A stretch of DNA of 64,000 nt, taken from NCBI GenBank assembly GCA_964596015.1, contig CAZQSB010000010.1:14953-78952 (forward strand), read 5' to 3'. Source of the DNA: WJMD01 sp964596015. Its GTDB lineage: Bacteria > Joyebacterota > Joyebacteria > Joyebacterales > Joyebacteraceae. How positions within the stretch are numbered: position 1 is the first letter of the stretch; each line of letters starts with the position of its first letter. Positions 53,574 to 62,750 of this stretch are shown piece after piece. Under the pieces are notes generated by a model that saw nothing but the letters and a program-made list of their open reading frames with translations, was not told the origin of the DNA and ran no database searches. The translations under genes and the position numbers were made by a program.

Positions 53574-56256
53574 CGCTCGCCGTGAAGCGCTTGCGCACCT
53601 CGTCGGCGACCCAGATGGAGCTCGACACCAGGATGATCCTGAGCCAGTCCGCCGCGGCGAGGTGTGTCGTATCGAAGAGCTGCTGACCGAACGGCGTGTG
53701 GACCACGAGCACCTGCATGACCACCGCGACACCCAGCCCCATGAGCAGCCAGCGGTTCGTCAGCGGTCCGACCGAGAACACCGACTGCGACTGCGAGCGC
53801 GCGTTCATGGCCTGGAACCACTGGAAGGCCGCCAGCGTCGTGAAGGCGACCGTGCGGGCGTGCTGCAGGTCCCCGTTCCGGCTCTGCCAGAAGAAGAGGC
53901 CCAGCGTGCCGGCGGCCATGATCGGCGTGAGCATCGCCATGCGCCGGATCATCGCTCCGTTGACGATCGACTCCTCGGGGTCGCGCGGCGGTTCCTTGAG
54001 GACGTTCGAATGCCGCGGCTCCACCCCGAGCGGGACCGTGCAGGCCCCGTCGGTTACCAGATTGACCCACAGGATCATGACGGCCGTGAGCGGGAGCTCG
54101 AGACCGAGGATGAGCGCGCCGGTGAGCGTCAGGATCTCGCCCAGGTTGGTCGCCAGAAGAAAGAAGACCACCCGGCGGAGGTTCGAGTAGATGGTCCGTC
54201 CCTCCTCGACGGCGTCGACGATGGTCGCGTAGTTGTCGTCGGTCAGGACCATGTCGGCGGCCTCCCTGGCCACCTCGGTGCCCGACCTTCCCATCGCCAC
54301 GCCGATGTCGGCCCCCTTGAGGGCAGGGGCGTCGTTGACGCCGTCGCCGGTCATCGCCACGACGTGCCCCCGGCTCTTCAGGGCCTCCATGATCTTGAGC
54401 TTGTGGCCCGGCGAGACGCGCGCGAAGACGCCGGACTCGATGGCCGCGTCCGCCAGCTCGCGCTGGTCCATCTCCTCGACGTCCGCGGCGGTGAGGGCCC
54501 TGTCGCTCTCCGAGATGCCGACCCGGCGAGCGATCGCCAGGGCCGTCGCCGCGTGGTCTCCCGTGATCATCACCGTGTGGATGCCCGCGTCCTTCGACGC
54601 CCTGACGGCCCGCGCCGATTCCTCGCGCGGCGGGTCGATCATCCCCCAGAGGCCGAGCAGCGTGAGCCCCGACTCCACGTCGGAGGACGTCAGCTTCTCC
54701 TTCTCGGGACCGAAGTCGCGGTATGCTCCCGCCATCACGCGAAGCGCGTCTTCCGCGAACTCGTCGTTCGCCGCTTCAATCTCGTGGCGCCGCTCCCCGC
54801 CGAGTTCCGGCGACTCTCCGTCCAGAAGAACGTGCGATGCGTAGTCCAGCAGCCGGTCGGGGGCTCCCTTGGCCGCGGCTCTCCGGGCTTCGCCCGCTGT
54901 CCGGTGCAGCACGGCCATGTACTTGCGGTAGCTGGAGAACGGGACCTCGGCGATGCGCTCGAACTCATCGCGGAGCGCGTCAGGGTCGAGCCGTCCCTTC
55001 CGGGCGGCGACCAGGAGCGCCGCCTCGCTGGGGTTCCCGTCGGCCTGCCAGCGGTCCTCCTTGCGCCGGAGGCGGGCGTTGTTCGCCAGAACACCGGTCT
55101 CCAGCAGCCGCCTGAGCGGCTCGGGCATCTCGCTCAGGTCTTCTCCCGCCTCCGTACGGATCGTTCCTTCGGGCTTGTAGCCCTCGCCGGTGACTTCGAA
55201 GACGTTTCCTCCGGCCCAGATGCGCCGCACCGTCATCTGGTTCTCCGTGATGGTGCCGGTCTTGTCCGAGCAGATGACCGTCGTCGAGCCGAGCGTCTCG
55301 ACCGCCGTCAGGCGCCGGATGATCGCATTCCTGTCGGCCATGCGGCGGAGCCCGAGCGCCAGCGCCACCGTGATGGCCGCGGGCAGTCCCTCCGGGATGG
55401 CCGAGACCGCCACCGCCACGGCGAAGAGGAGCATCTCGAGCGTCCCGTGACCGCCGAGGAGCCCGAGACCGAACACGACCGTCGCGAGGGCGATGCCGAG
55501 GACCCCCAGAACCACGCCCAGCCTGTGCATGCGCTTCTGGAGAGGCGTCTCTTCCCGGCCCGTCGCGCGCACCTCGCCCGCGATCTCGCCGATCTGGGTC
55601 CTCATGCCGGTCGCCACGACCACGGCGCGCCCCTGTCCGCCCGTCACGCTCGTCGACATGAAGACCATGCTCGTGCGGTCGCCCAGCGGCGTGTCCTCGG
55701 CAACTCGGTCCGGTTCCTTCGTCTCTGCCTCGGACTCGCCGGTCAGCGACGACTCGTCCACGCGGAGTTCGTTGCTCTCGAGAACACGCGCGTCGGCGGC
55801 CACGCGGTCGCCGGCCGTCAGAAGGAGGACGTCTCCTGGAACGACATCGGTCGCCTCGATCCGCTGCGCCTGTCCGTCCCTCAGCACGCGGGCAACGGGG
55901 GCCGCCATCTGCCGCAGGGCCGCGAGCGCGCCCTCGGCCCGCCATTCCTGAATGAAGCCGAGGGTCGTGTTGAGCACGACGACACCGGCGATGACGCCGG
56001 CATCGACCAGCTTGCCTGCAAGCAGCGAGACCCCGGCGGCGCCGGCAAGCAGGTAGATGAGCGGGCTCTTGAGCTGTCTGAGAAGCAGCGTCAGCGCTCC
56101 CGTACCCTCCTCGGTGGCGAGGTCGTTCGGACCGTGCTCCTCGAGCCGGCGTCGGGCCCGCTCGGCGCTGAGGCCTTCCGCGGAGCTGTCCACCCTGTCG
56201 ATGACCTCATCGGCGCCGAGGGCATGGGGGGCCGACAGGTTCACGTCGAGTCGCAT
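53557..56256 (-). CDS. P-type cation ATPase, calcium (type IIA) family
   Basis: An 899-residue inner-membrane pump. The ATG at 56256 has GGGAA upstream and starts at the family cation-ATPase N-domain (AEGLSAERARRRLEEHGPND). All P-type signatures are intact: phosphorylated Asp331 in CSDKTGT, the actuator TGES motif (LTGESE), the hinge GDGVNDAPALK, and the TM4 motif IPEGLP, which marks the Ca2+/SERCA-PMR1 group. Helix 6 reads LWVNLVTDG, also type II. It should export Ca2+ or another divalent cation to the periplasm. It is monocistronic and ends inside the 3-prime end of the TonB gene. Confidence 0.92.
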   Translation of the reverse strand: MRLDVNLSAPHALGADEVIDRVDSSAEGLSAERARRRLEEHGPNDLATEEGTGALTLLLRQLKSPLIYLLAGAAGVSLLAGKLVDAGVIAGVVVLNTTLGFIQEWRAEGALAALRQMAAPVARVLRDGQAQRIEATDVVPGDVLLLTAGDRVAADARVLESNELRVDESSLTGESEAETKEPDRVAEDTPLGDRTSMVFMSTSVTGGQGRAVVVATGMRTQIGEIAGEVRATGREETPLQKRMHRLGVVLGVLGIALATVVFGLGLLGGHGTLEMLLFAVAVAVSAIPEGLPAAITVALALGLRRMADRNAIIRRLTAVETLGSTTVICSDKTGTITENQMTVRRIWAGGNVFEVTGEGYKPEGTIRTEAGEDLSEMPEPLRRLLETGVLANNARLRRKEDRWQADGNPSEAALLVAARKGRLDPDALRDEFERIAEVPFSSYRKYMAVLHRTAGEARRAAAKGAPDRLLDYASHVLLDGESPELGGERRHEIEAANDEFAEDALRVMAGAYRDFGPEKEKLTSSDVESGLTLLGLWGMIDPPREESARAVRASKDAGIHTVMITGDHAATALAIARRVGISESDRALTAADVEEMDQRELADAAIESGVFARVSPGHKLKIMEALKSRGHVVAMTGDGVNDAPALKGADIGVAMGRSGTEVAREAADMVLTDDNYATIVDAVEEGRTIYSNLRRVVFFLLATNLGEILTLTGALILGLELPLTAVMILWVNLVTDGACTVPLGVEPRHSNVLKEPPRDPEESIVNGAMIRRMAMLTPIMAAGTLGLFFWQSRNGDLQHARTVAFTTLAAFQWFQAMNARSQSQSVFSVGPLTNRWLLMGLGVAVVMQVLVVHTPFGQQLFDTTHLAAADWLRIILVSSSIWVADEVRKRFTASVSPAG

Positions 56257-56396
56257 GGCTTCCCTTTCGGTGTCGTCCGACCGAGCGGTCTGCGTCGACC
56301 GGCAGATCACACATCACGTTGCGGACGGTTCTCCCGACTGTTGCCGGGACCGGTGAAGCACAGCACCGTAGGCTGTCACACCGAGCAACCTTACCA

Positions 56397-56426
56397 TTGC
56401 ACGTGGGAGCGGGGCATTGGTAGTGT
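56397..56426 (+). promoter_or_regulatory. candidate promoter of permease copy 2
   Basis: TTGCAC (56397-56402), 18 bases, TAGTGT (56421-56426). Transcription would start near 56433, which supports the GTG start at 56467 rather than the ATG at 56437. Confidence 0.42.
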
Positions 56427-56466
56427 CAAGTGACGGATGTTCGAGTCGACGGAACAGGGAGGTGGC

Positions 56467-58308
56467 GTGGGTCTCAAGAAGAACCTCGGGCTCGTCCACG
56501 TCTTCAGCATCGCGACCGGAGCGATGATCAGCTCCGGTCTGTTCGTTCTTCCCGGACTCGCACATGCCCGGGCCGGCCCCGCCGTGATCGCCTCCTACCT
56601 GCTCGCGGGACTCCTCGCGGCGACGGGACTCCTCAGCGTCGCCGAGCTGACGACCGCCATGCCCAAGGCCGGAGCGGATTACTTCTTCGTCTCGCGCAGC
56701 ATGGGCGCGGCGGCCGGAACCATCGCCGGCCTCCTCACGTGGTTCTCCCTGTCGCTCAAGAGCGCGTTCGCCCTCGTGGGACTGGCCGCGTTCGCGCAGT
56801 TCGTGATGCCGATCGATCCCCGTCTTGCCGGCGCCGTCTTCTGCGTTGTCTTCGTCGCGATGAACCTCAAGGGCGTGCGGGAGGCCGCGCGGCTGCAGGT
56901 GGGGCTCATCGTCGCGCTTCTCGCGCTCATGACACTGTACCTTGTTCGCGGGTTCCCGGCGATCAACGTGCAGCATCTTCAGCCGTTCGCTCCGTACGGT
57001 GTTCGCGCAGTACTGGCAACGACCGGGTTCGTCTTCGTCTCGTACGGAGGACTCCTGAAGGTCGCCAGCGTGGCCGAGGAGGTGGATGACCCGGGAAGGG
57101 TGATCCCGCGGGCGATGCTGCTGGCGCTCGTCGTTACAGGGATAGCCTATGTGCTCATGATACTCGTCACGAGCGGGGTCCTGACGGACGAAGTTCTCAA
57201 CGGCTCGCTGACGCCGATCACCGACGGCGCGGCTGCATTCATGGGTACTCCGGGGAGGGTCGCGCTCAGCATCGCCGCCATCCTCGCGTTCCTCACGACG
57301 GCCAACGGCGGGATCATGGCGGCATCCAGATACCTGCTGGCGCTCGGTCGGGACGGTCTCGTTCCCGAGCCCCTCGGCAGGGTCGCGGAGAAGACCGGAA
57401 CGCCCCACATCGCGCTCCTCGTTACGGGCGTCCTCGTGATCCTGGCCCTTCTCGTCGAGCTGAGCCTTCTGGTGCAGGCGGCATCGGTTGTGTTCCTGAT
57501 GACATACCTCCTCTCGAACGTGGCCGTCATCGTGCTGCGCGAGAGCGGCCTGCAGAACTATCGACCGCGCTTCAGGGCGCCCGGCTATCCGTGGCTCCAG
57601 ATCGCGGGCATCGTCGGCATCCTGCTGGTCATGCTCGAGATGGGTGAGGGCTCGTTCGCCACCGTCATGCTGCTCGTGGTCGCCGGATTCTGCGTCTACT
57701 GGTTCTACGGCCGCACGAAGCCTGCCATCGAGTCCGCGATGCTCCACGTGATCCACAGGATCGCGGCGAAGGAGCTGGTGACGGGGACGCTCAACGCCGA
57801 GCTCAAGGACATCATCAGGGAACGCGACGGAATCGTCCGCGACCGCTTCGACGCCGTGATCGAGAACTGCGTTGTCCTCGACCTCGAGGGCAGCGTGACG
57901 AGAGATGAGTTCTTCGACGCGGCGTCCAGGGCGCTCGCGCCGCGGACCGGCATGGAGCCCGCTGCGCTCGTTGATGCCCTGGAGGCGAGAGAGCGGGAGA
58001 GCAGTACGATCGTGGCTCCCGGTCTCGCGGTTCCCCATGTGATCGTCGAGGGTGAGGACATCTTCGATATCCTGCTTGTGAGGGCCCGGGAGGGCATCCG
58101 ACTCTCACCGGACGCGCCGCCCGTGCGCATCGCGTTCGTCCTCGTGGGGACTATGGACAACCGCGACCTGCACCTGCGCGCTCTCTCGGCGATCGCGCAG
58201 GTCGTTCAGAGCTCCGGCTTCGAGCAGCGCTGGATGGAGGTGGCAAGCGAGCAGGAGCTCAGGGACGCCGTGCTCCTGGCGGAGCGGAGGAGACAGCGCC
58301 AGGACTGA
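56467..58308 (+). CDS. APC-family permease fused to a PTS EIIA-like domain (copy 2)
   Basis: A 613-residue paralogue of the 40594-42435 protein, of identical length when started at this GTG, which has AGGGAGG four bases upstream. An ATG at 56437 would add ten residues. The permease half begins SIATGAMISSGLF and carries about 12 helices; the cytosolic C-terminal domain has SSTIVAPGLAVPHVIVEGED, with the predicted phospho-acceptor His524, then HLRALSAIAQVVQS. The two copies are similar along their whole length, so the fusion predates the duplication. Context differs: this copy lies beside a P-type ATPase and an FGE-fold protein. The two probably take different substrates or act under different conditions. 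Confidence 0.88.
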   Translation: MGLKKNLGLVHVFSIATGAMISSGLFVLPGLAHARAGPAVIASYLLAGLLAATGLLSVAELTTAMPKAGADYFFVSRSMGAAAGTIAGLLTWFSLSLKSAFALVGLAAFAQFVMPIDPRLAGAVFCVVFVAMNLKGVREAARLQVGLIVALLALMTLYLVRGFPAINVQHLQPFAPYGVRAVLATTGFVFVSYGGLLKVASVAEEVDDPGRVIPRAMLLALVVTGIAYVLMILVTSGVLTDEVLNGSLTPITDGAAAFMGTPGRVALSIAAILAFLTTANGGIMAASRYLLALGRDGLVPEPLGRVAEKTGTPHIALLVTGVLVILALLVELSLLVQAASVVFLMTYLLSNVAVIVLRESGLQNYRPRFRAPGYPWLQIAGIVGILLVMLEMGEGSFATVMLLVVAGFCVYWFYGRTKPAIESAMLHVIHRIAAKELVTGTLNAELKDIIRERDGIVRDRFDAVIENCVVLDLEGSVTRDEFFDAASRALAPRTGMEPAALVDALEARERESSTIVAPGLAVPHVIVEGEDIFDILLVRAREGIRLSPDAPPVRIAFVLVGTMDNRDLHLRALSAIAQVVQSSGFEQRWMEVASEQELRDAVLLAERRRQRQD

Positions 58309-58397
58309 CAAGACGCTCCCTCGCGCGGCCACGGTGGTCTCACGTGGAGGACGTTCCCCGGCCCGGAGCGACGGTGAGTTGGCGGCGGAGAGACTCG

Positions 58398-59387
58398 ATG
58401 ACACGTTCGGTCCAGCCTGTTGCGCGCGCGGTCGCAGCCTCCCTGATCGCGCTGGCGATGCTCGGCCCTGGTCGACACGCCTCTCAGGCAGATGAAGTCC
58501 CGGAGTCGACCGGCCTTTCGAACCAACCAAGTGAGATGGTGCTTGTGCCCGCGGGCGCCTTCACAATGGGTGACGGAGTCGCCCACTGCGGAGTCAACCA
58601 GCATGAAGTCACCCTCACCCGCAGCTTCCACCTCGGCCGTCATGAGGTGACCAACCGGGAGTACCTCGAAGCGGTCAGATGGGCCTACAGAAAAGGGCAT
58701 GTGGTCGCCACTGCCGTCTCGGTCCGGGACAGCCTGGATGGCAGCTCAGTGGAACTCCTCGATCTCGATGATGACGACTGCGAGATCGCATTCTCAGATG
58801 GTGAGTTCAGCCTCCGTGACGCCGGACACGGGATCAACCCCGACCATCCCGTGAAGAGGGTCTCGTGGTATGGAGCGGCTCGCTTCTGCGACTGGCTGAG
58901 TCTGCAGGAAGGACTGCCGCGCGCGTACAAGCACGACGGCGACTGGGCGTGCAACGGGGGAGACCCGTACGATGCCCGCGGCTACAGACTGCCGACCGAC
59001 GCCGAGTGGGAGTATGCCGCGCAGTACGACGACGGCAGGTCGTATCCCTGGGGCCATCGGGCACCCGGAACGGAGCTCGTCAACTGCTGTCGCGAGATGG
59101 GCTGGACCACACCCGTCGGGAGCTATCCTCCCGCGCCGTCGTCACTGGATCTGTGGGACATGGCGGGGAACGCCTGGGAGTACTGCAACGACTGGCACGA
59201 ATGCAGCCTCGGGGACACCGCTGCAACGGACCCGGTGGGTCCGCGGTCCGGCATCGGTCGTGTCGTGCGCGGAGGCTCCTGGATGAGATACGGGGATGTC
59301 TTTCGCAGGGCGTCGCGGTTCTGCGGCGCACCGACGGGCGGCAGCGACCACTTCGGGTTCCGCGTGGCGAGGACGGTGACCCGGTAG
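58398..59387 (+). CDS. secreted formylglycine-generating-enzyme-fold (SUMF1-like) protein
   Basis: A 329-residue exported protein. The ATG at 58398 opens a signal peptide; GGCGGAGAG precedes it. The FGE-sulfatase domain is nearly full length: MVLVPAGAFTMGDG start, HEVTNREYLEAV, VSWYGAARFCDWLS, LPTDAEWEYAA, the MAGNAWEYCNDWH core and a GGSWMRYG end. The two active-site cysteines of true oxygen-dependent FGEs should lie just after GGS; here that stretch reads WMRYGDVFRRAS without Cys. It is therefore unlikely to make formylglycine and more probably is one of the non-catalytic or differently active members of the fold. This agrees with the lack of a CxPSR motif in the sulfatase-fold protein of the window. 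Confidence 0.87.
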   Translation: MTRSVQPVARAVAASLIALAMLGPGRHASQADEVPESTGLSNQPSEMVLVPAGAFTMGDGVAHCGVNQHEVTLTRSFHLGRHEVTNREYLEAVRWAYRKGHVVATAVSVRDSLDGSSVELLDLDDDDCEIAFSDGEFSLRDAGHGINPDHPVKRVSWYGAARFCDWLSLQEGLPRAYKHDGDWACNGGDPYDARGYRLPTDAEWEYAAQYDDGRSYPWGHRAPGTELVNCCREMGWTTPVGSYPPAPSSLDLWDMAGNAWEYCNDWHECSLGDTAATDPVGPRSGIGRVVRGGSWMRYGDVFRRASRFCGAPTGGSDHFGFRVARTVTR

Positions 59388-59444
59388 GTGGAGACCGGCT
59401 CGTCGCGGGGTCGCGGCCTCCCCACGGTACCGCGGCCGGGGTCG

Positions 59445-60566
59445 TCAGGCCGTCGTCTTGCTGAACCGCGTCGTTGCGAAGGCCAGCAACCCCACGCCGA
59501 TGATGAACAGCGCGGCGAGCTGCGGCCACAGGAGGGCCGGCCCGGCGCCCTTCAGGAAGATGGCGCGGACGATCTCGATGTAGTGCCGCATCGGGTTGAG
59601 GAGCGTCAACCATCGGAAGACCGCGGGCATGCTGCTCACGGGGAACATGAAGCCCGAGAGAAGGATCGCGGGCATGAAGACGAGGAAGCTCGTGAGGAAC
59701 GCCTCCTGCTGCGTCTTTGAGATGGTGGAGACCAGGAGGCCGATGCCGAGCCCCGACAGCAGGTACAGCACGCTTGCGCCGAAGAGCAGGAACAGGCTCC
59801 CCTCGAAGGGGACGTGGAACCAGAAGAGCGCCACGAGCGTCACGAAGAACAGGTCGACGAGCCCGATCACGGCGAACGGGATGGTCTTGCCCGCTATGAG
59901 CTCGATGGACGCGAGCGGGCTCACCTGGAGCTGCTCCAGCGTGCCGATCTCGCGCTCGCGCACGATGGCGAGCGATGTGAGCAGCAGGCAGACCTGAAGA
60001 ATGAGCGCTCCGACGACCGCCGGCACGTTGTAGTTGCGGCTGGCGAGGTCCGGGTTGTACCAGGCGCGCTCCCTGAGGTCGACCGGAAGTGAACGAGACG
60101 GCCCGTGCTCGAGCGCGTAGCTCTGAATGATGCGCTCCGCGTAGCCCTGGGCGACCGACGCCGTGTTCGAGTTCGTCCCGTCCACGAGGATCTGGACGGT
60201 CGCGGTCCGTCCGGCGCGCAGATCGGTCGCGAAGCCGACCGGTATCTCGATTCCGACGACGGCGTCTCCGCCGTCGAGAGCGCGGACCATGTCCGCGGGC
60301 CTGTCAGACCGGTCCGCGACCCGGAAGTACCCCGACGCCGTGAGCGCTTCCACGACGCCGCGCGAGGCCTGCGTCCGGTCGTGGTCGATCACGAACGTGT
60401 TCATCTGCCAGATGTCGGTCGAGACGGCGTAGCCGAAGATCACGAGCTGCAGGATGGGGGCTATGAAGATGACCCGGGCCATCCGCGGGTCGCGGAAGAT
60501 CTGGCGGAATTCCTTGGCGACCATGCCGAGCACGCGCTCGATGCGGTCCTTCCGGGGCCCGGTCAT
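59445..60566 (-). CDS. ABC-2 type permease, YbhR-like
   Basis: An inner-membrane permease of 373 residues, last gene of the minus-strand exporter operon. The ATG at 60566 has AGGAAGGAGAT upstream and overlaps the stop of the preceding permease by four bases. Layout is that of ABC-2 membrane proteins: one N-terminal helix (about 28-48, IFIAPILQLVIFGYAVS), a periplasmic domain (about 50-180), and five C-terminal helices including the conserved EREIGTLEQLQVSPL turn before the third. It is paralogous to the next gene upstream; together they would form the heterodimeric membrane pore. The substrate is unknown; E. coli YbhFSR relatives export drugs and cations. Confidence 0.9.
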   Translation of the reverse strand: MTGPRKDRIERVLGMVAKEFRQIFRDPRMARVIFIAPILQLVIFGYAVSTDIWQMNTFVIDHDRTQASRGVVEALTASGYFRVADRSDRPADMVRALDGGDAVVGIEIPVGFATDLRAGRTATVQILVDGTNSNTASVAQGYAERIIQSYALEHGPSRSLPVDLRERAWYNPDLASRNYNVPAVVGALILQVCLLLTSLAIVREREIGTLEQLQVSPLASIELIAGKTIPFAVIGLVDLFFVTLVALFWFHVPFEGSLFLLFGASVLYLLSGLGIGLLVSTISKTQQEAFLTSFLVFMPAILLSGFMFPVSSMPAVFRWLTLLNPMRHYIEIVRAIFLKGAGPALLWPQLAALFIIGVGLLAFATTRFSKTTA

Positions 60567-61681
60567 GCGATCTCCTTCCTGAAGACGCGCGTCGCGGCCG
60601 TGAGCCCCGCAGCGGCGAACGCGATCATGAGCAGCCCCTGGATCCACAGAACCTCCACGCCCACGCCCTTCAGGAATATCCCCCTGGTCACGACGAGGAA
60701 GTAGCGCGCCGGAACCAGGTACGTGATCGCCCTGAGGACGGGCGGCAGCACATCGACGGCGTACATGAACCCCGACAGAAGGTAGGCCGGCAGGAAGGTC
60801 AGGATCATCGCCATCTGCGTGGCGAGGAGCTGCGAACGGGCCACCGCGGAGATGAACATGCCCAGCCCGAGCGCTCCCACAAGGAATGCGAGCGACAGAA
60901 CCATCAGCAGCGCAGCGTTTCCCTGGAACGGCACCTTGAAGAGCGCCACGCCTATGACGCTGATGAGAACGACATCGATGAGACCGATCGCCACGTAGGG
61001 GAGCAGCTTCCCGACGACCACCTCAGCGCGGCTCACCGGCGTGGCGGCGAGCTGCTCCATGGTTCCGCGCTCCCATTCGCGTGCGATCGTGAGCGATGTC
61101 AGCATCGCGGCGATGATCATCATGATGACCGCGACCAGCCCGGGAACGATCATGTTGCGGCTCAGGAGCTCCTCGTTGTACCAGACGCGCGTTCGGCTCT
61201 CGATGGGTGTGCCCGCCCTGGCGCCCTCGAACAGGATCCGGCTGGAGTAGGACTGCACGATCCCTCGTGTGTAACCCAGTGCGATCGTGGCCGTGTTCGC
61301 ATCGCTTCCGTCGACGATCACCTGAACCCTTGCCTGTTCTCCTGTGCCGAGGTCGCGCGAGAAGGACGGCGGAACGACCAGCACGACCCGGACCCGCCCG
61401 CTATCCAGCAGCCTGTCGACCTCCGCCTCGCGCTCGATGTACGTCTCGACGTCGAAGTACCCTGACGACCTGAATGCGTCGATGAGCTCACGGCTGCGTG
61501 CCGACCCGTCGCGGTCGAGCACGGCCATGTCGATGTCCCTCACGTCCCAGCTGATGGCGTATCCGAAGAGAATCAGCAGCAGGACGGGGAGGGCGAAGGC
61601 CATGAGCAGGCTGCGCGTGTCCCTGCGGAGCTGGATGGTCTCCTTCCGGGCGATCGCGAACAGCCTCATCCGGTTCAGCAC
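60563..61681 (-). CDS. ABC-2 type permease, YbhS-like
   Basis: A 372-residue inner-membrane permease. The GTG at 61681 has GGAGGAGT immediately upstream; the first ATG (61669) is too far from it. Topology mirrors the downstream permease: a first helix (about 25-46), a periplasmic domain with DGSDANTATIALGY, and five C-terminal helices with the cytosolic EWERGTMEQLAATPV motif. It lies 13 bases after the second ATPase and overlaps the downstream permease by four bases, so the operon is tightly coupled. Confidence 0.9.
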   Translation of the reverse strand: MLNRMRLFAIARKETIQLRRDTRSLLMAFALPVLLLILFGYAISWDVRDIDMAVLDRDGSARSRELIDAFRSSGYFDVETYIEREAEVDRLLDSGRVRVVLVVPPSFSRDLGTGEQARVQVIVDGSDANTATIALGYTRGIVQSYSSRILFEGARAGTPIESRTRVWYNEELLSRNMIVPGLVAVIMMIIAAMLTSLTIAREWERGTMEQLAATPVSRAEVVVGKLLPYVAIGLIDVVLISVIGVALFKVPFQGNAALLMVLSLAFLVGALGLGMFISAVARSQLLATQMAMILTFLPAYLLSGFMYAVDVLPPVLRAITYLVPARYFLVVTRGIFLKGVGVEVLWIQGLLMIAFAAAGLTAATRVFRKEIA

Positions 61682-61694
61682 TCGAACTCCTCCG

Positions 61695-62750
61695 CTAGTC
61701 GACGGGGGCGCCGCCGGCGGCGCGCACGTGGGCCACGAACACGTCGTCGAGGGCCGGCACGACGGGCTCGATGCCTTCGAAGCCCACGCCCTCTTCGGTC
61801 AGCCGGTCTCCAATGAGCTTCGCGGCGTCCTCCTCCGACTCGACCGTGACGTGCAGTGCCCTGCCGAACATGCCGGCCTCGATGACTCCCGGCGCTCCCT
61901 TGAGAGCCGCGACGCCGCGCGCTGCGTCATCGACGCGGACCTCGAAGATCGGTTCGTTGGCTTGCGCGCGGAGGCCGGCCGGCGTGTCGAGAGCTATCAA
62001 TCGCCCGCGGTTCATCAGGGCCAGGCGGTGACAATACTCCGCTTCCTCCATGTAGTGCGTCGTGACGAAGACGGTCGTCCCGTCGTCCGCGAGCTGGTAG
62101 ATCAAGTCCCAGAAGCTCCGCCGCGAGATGGGGTCGACGCCCGATGTGGGTTCATCTAGGAAGAGAATGGGCGGCTCGTGCAGCACCGCACAGCCGAGCG
62201 CCAGACGCTGCTTCCAGCCGAGGGGCAGCTCTCTGGTCAGGCGTTCGACGTGCTCAGTGAGTCCGGCCATCTCAAGCACCCAGTCGCGGCGTTCGGGCCG
62301 GCGTTCGGCGGGCACGCTGTAGAGCCGCGAGAAGAACGAGATGTTCTCTCCCACGGTCAGGTCGCCATAGAGAGAGAAGAGCTGGGACATGTAGCCTATG
62401 CTTCGCTTGATCGCCTCTGTGTCGGTCGTGAGGTCGAACCCTGCGACGCGACCGCTTCCGGACGTGGGGAGGAGGAGGCCCGTGAGCATCTTGATGGTCG
62501 TCGTCTTGCCGGCGCCGTTGGGTCCCAGGAACCCGAAGATCTCGCCGCGGCGGACCACGAACGACACGCTGTCCACGGCGACGAAATCCCCGAACGTCTT
62601 CGTGAGTTCGGACGCGCTGACCGCGATGTCCTCCGGAGCGACGGTACCGCCTGCGTCGGAGCCTGCGCCGTCCTCATCGAGGGACGCGCGCCCCCGAACT
62701 GACGGGTCTTCCGTCCTCGAACTCGACTCGTTTCTCTTTCTGCGGTCCAT
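61695..62750 (-). CDS. ABC transporter ATPase, second half of YbhF-like pair
   Basis: A 351-residue ATPase with an extra acidic N-terminal tail (about 1-45). Walker A is GPNGAGKTTT and Walker B is ILFLDEPTSGVD. The signature motif is LPLGWKQRL instead of LSGGMKQ, a variant known in the C-terminal ATPase half of YbhF-type proteins. The C-terminal ~90 residues form the DUF4162-like extension of ABC-2 ATPases. Its ATG overlaps the TAA of the upstream ATPase by one base (TAATG). In E. coli YbhF both ATPases are one polypeptide; here they are two genes. Confidence 0.9.
   Translation of the reverse strand: MDRRKRNESSSRTEDPSVRGRASLDEDGAGSDAGGTVAPEDIAVSASELTKTFGDFVAVDSVSFVVRRGEIFGFLGPNGAGKTTTIKMLTGLLLPTSGSGRVAGFDLTTDTEAIKRSIGYMSQLFSLYGDLTVGENISFFSRLYSVPAERRPERRDWVLEMAGLTEHVERLTRELPLGWKQRLALGCAVLHEPPILFLDEPTSGVDPISRRSFWDLIYQLADDGTTVFVTTHYMEEAEYCHRLALMNRGRLIALDTPAGLRAQANEPIFEVRVDDAARGVAALKGAPGVIEAGMFGRALHVTVESEEDAAKLIGDRLTEEGVGFEGIEPVVPALDDVFVAHVRAAGGAPVD

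Noticed and set aside
53113..56433. 1106-codon open frame opposite the P-type ATPase, starting inside the TonB gene
   Set aside because: No domain, biased composition, and it runs through two well-supported genes. It is a GC-driven shadow.
58398..59387. Calling this a formylglycine-generating enzyme serving the sulfatase-fold gene
   Set aside because: The catalytic cysteines are missing and the supposed substrate lacks a Cys in its nucleophile loop.
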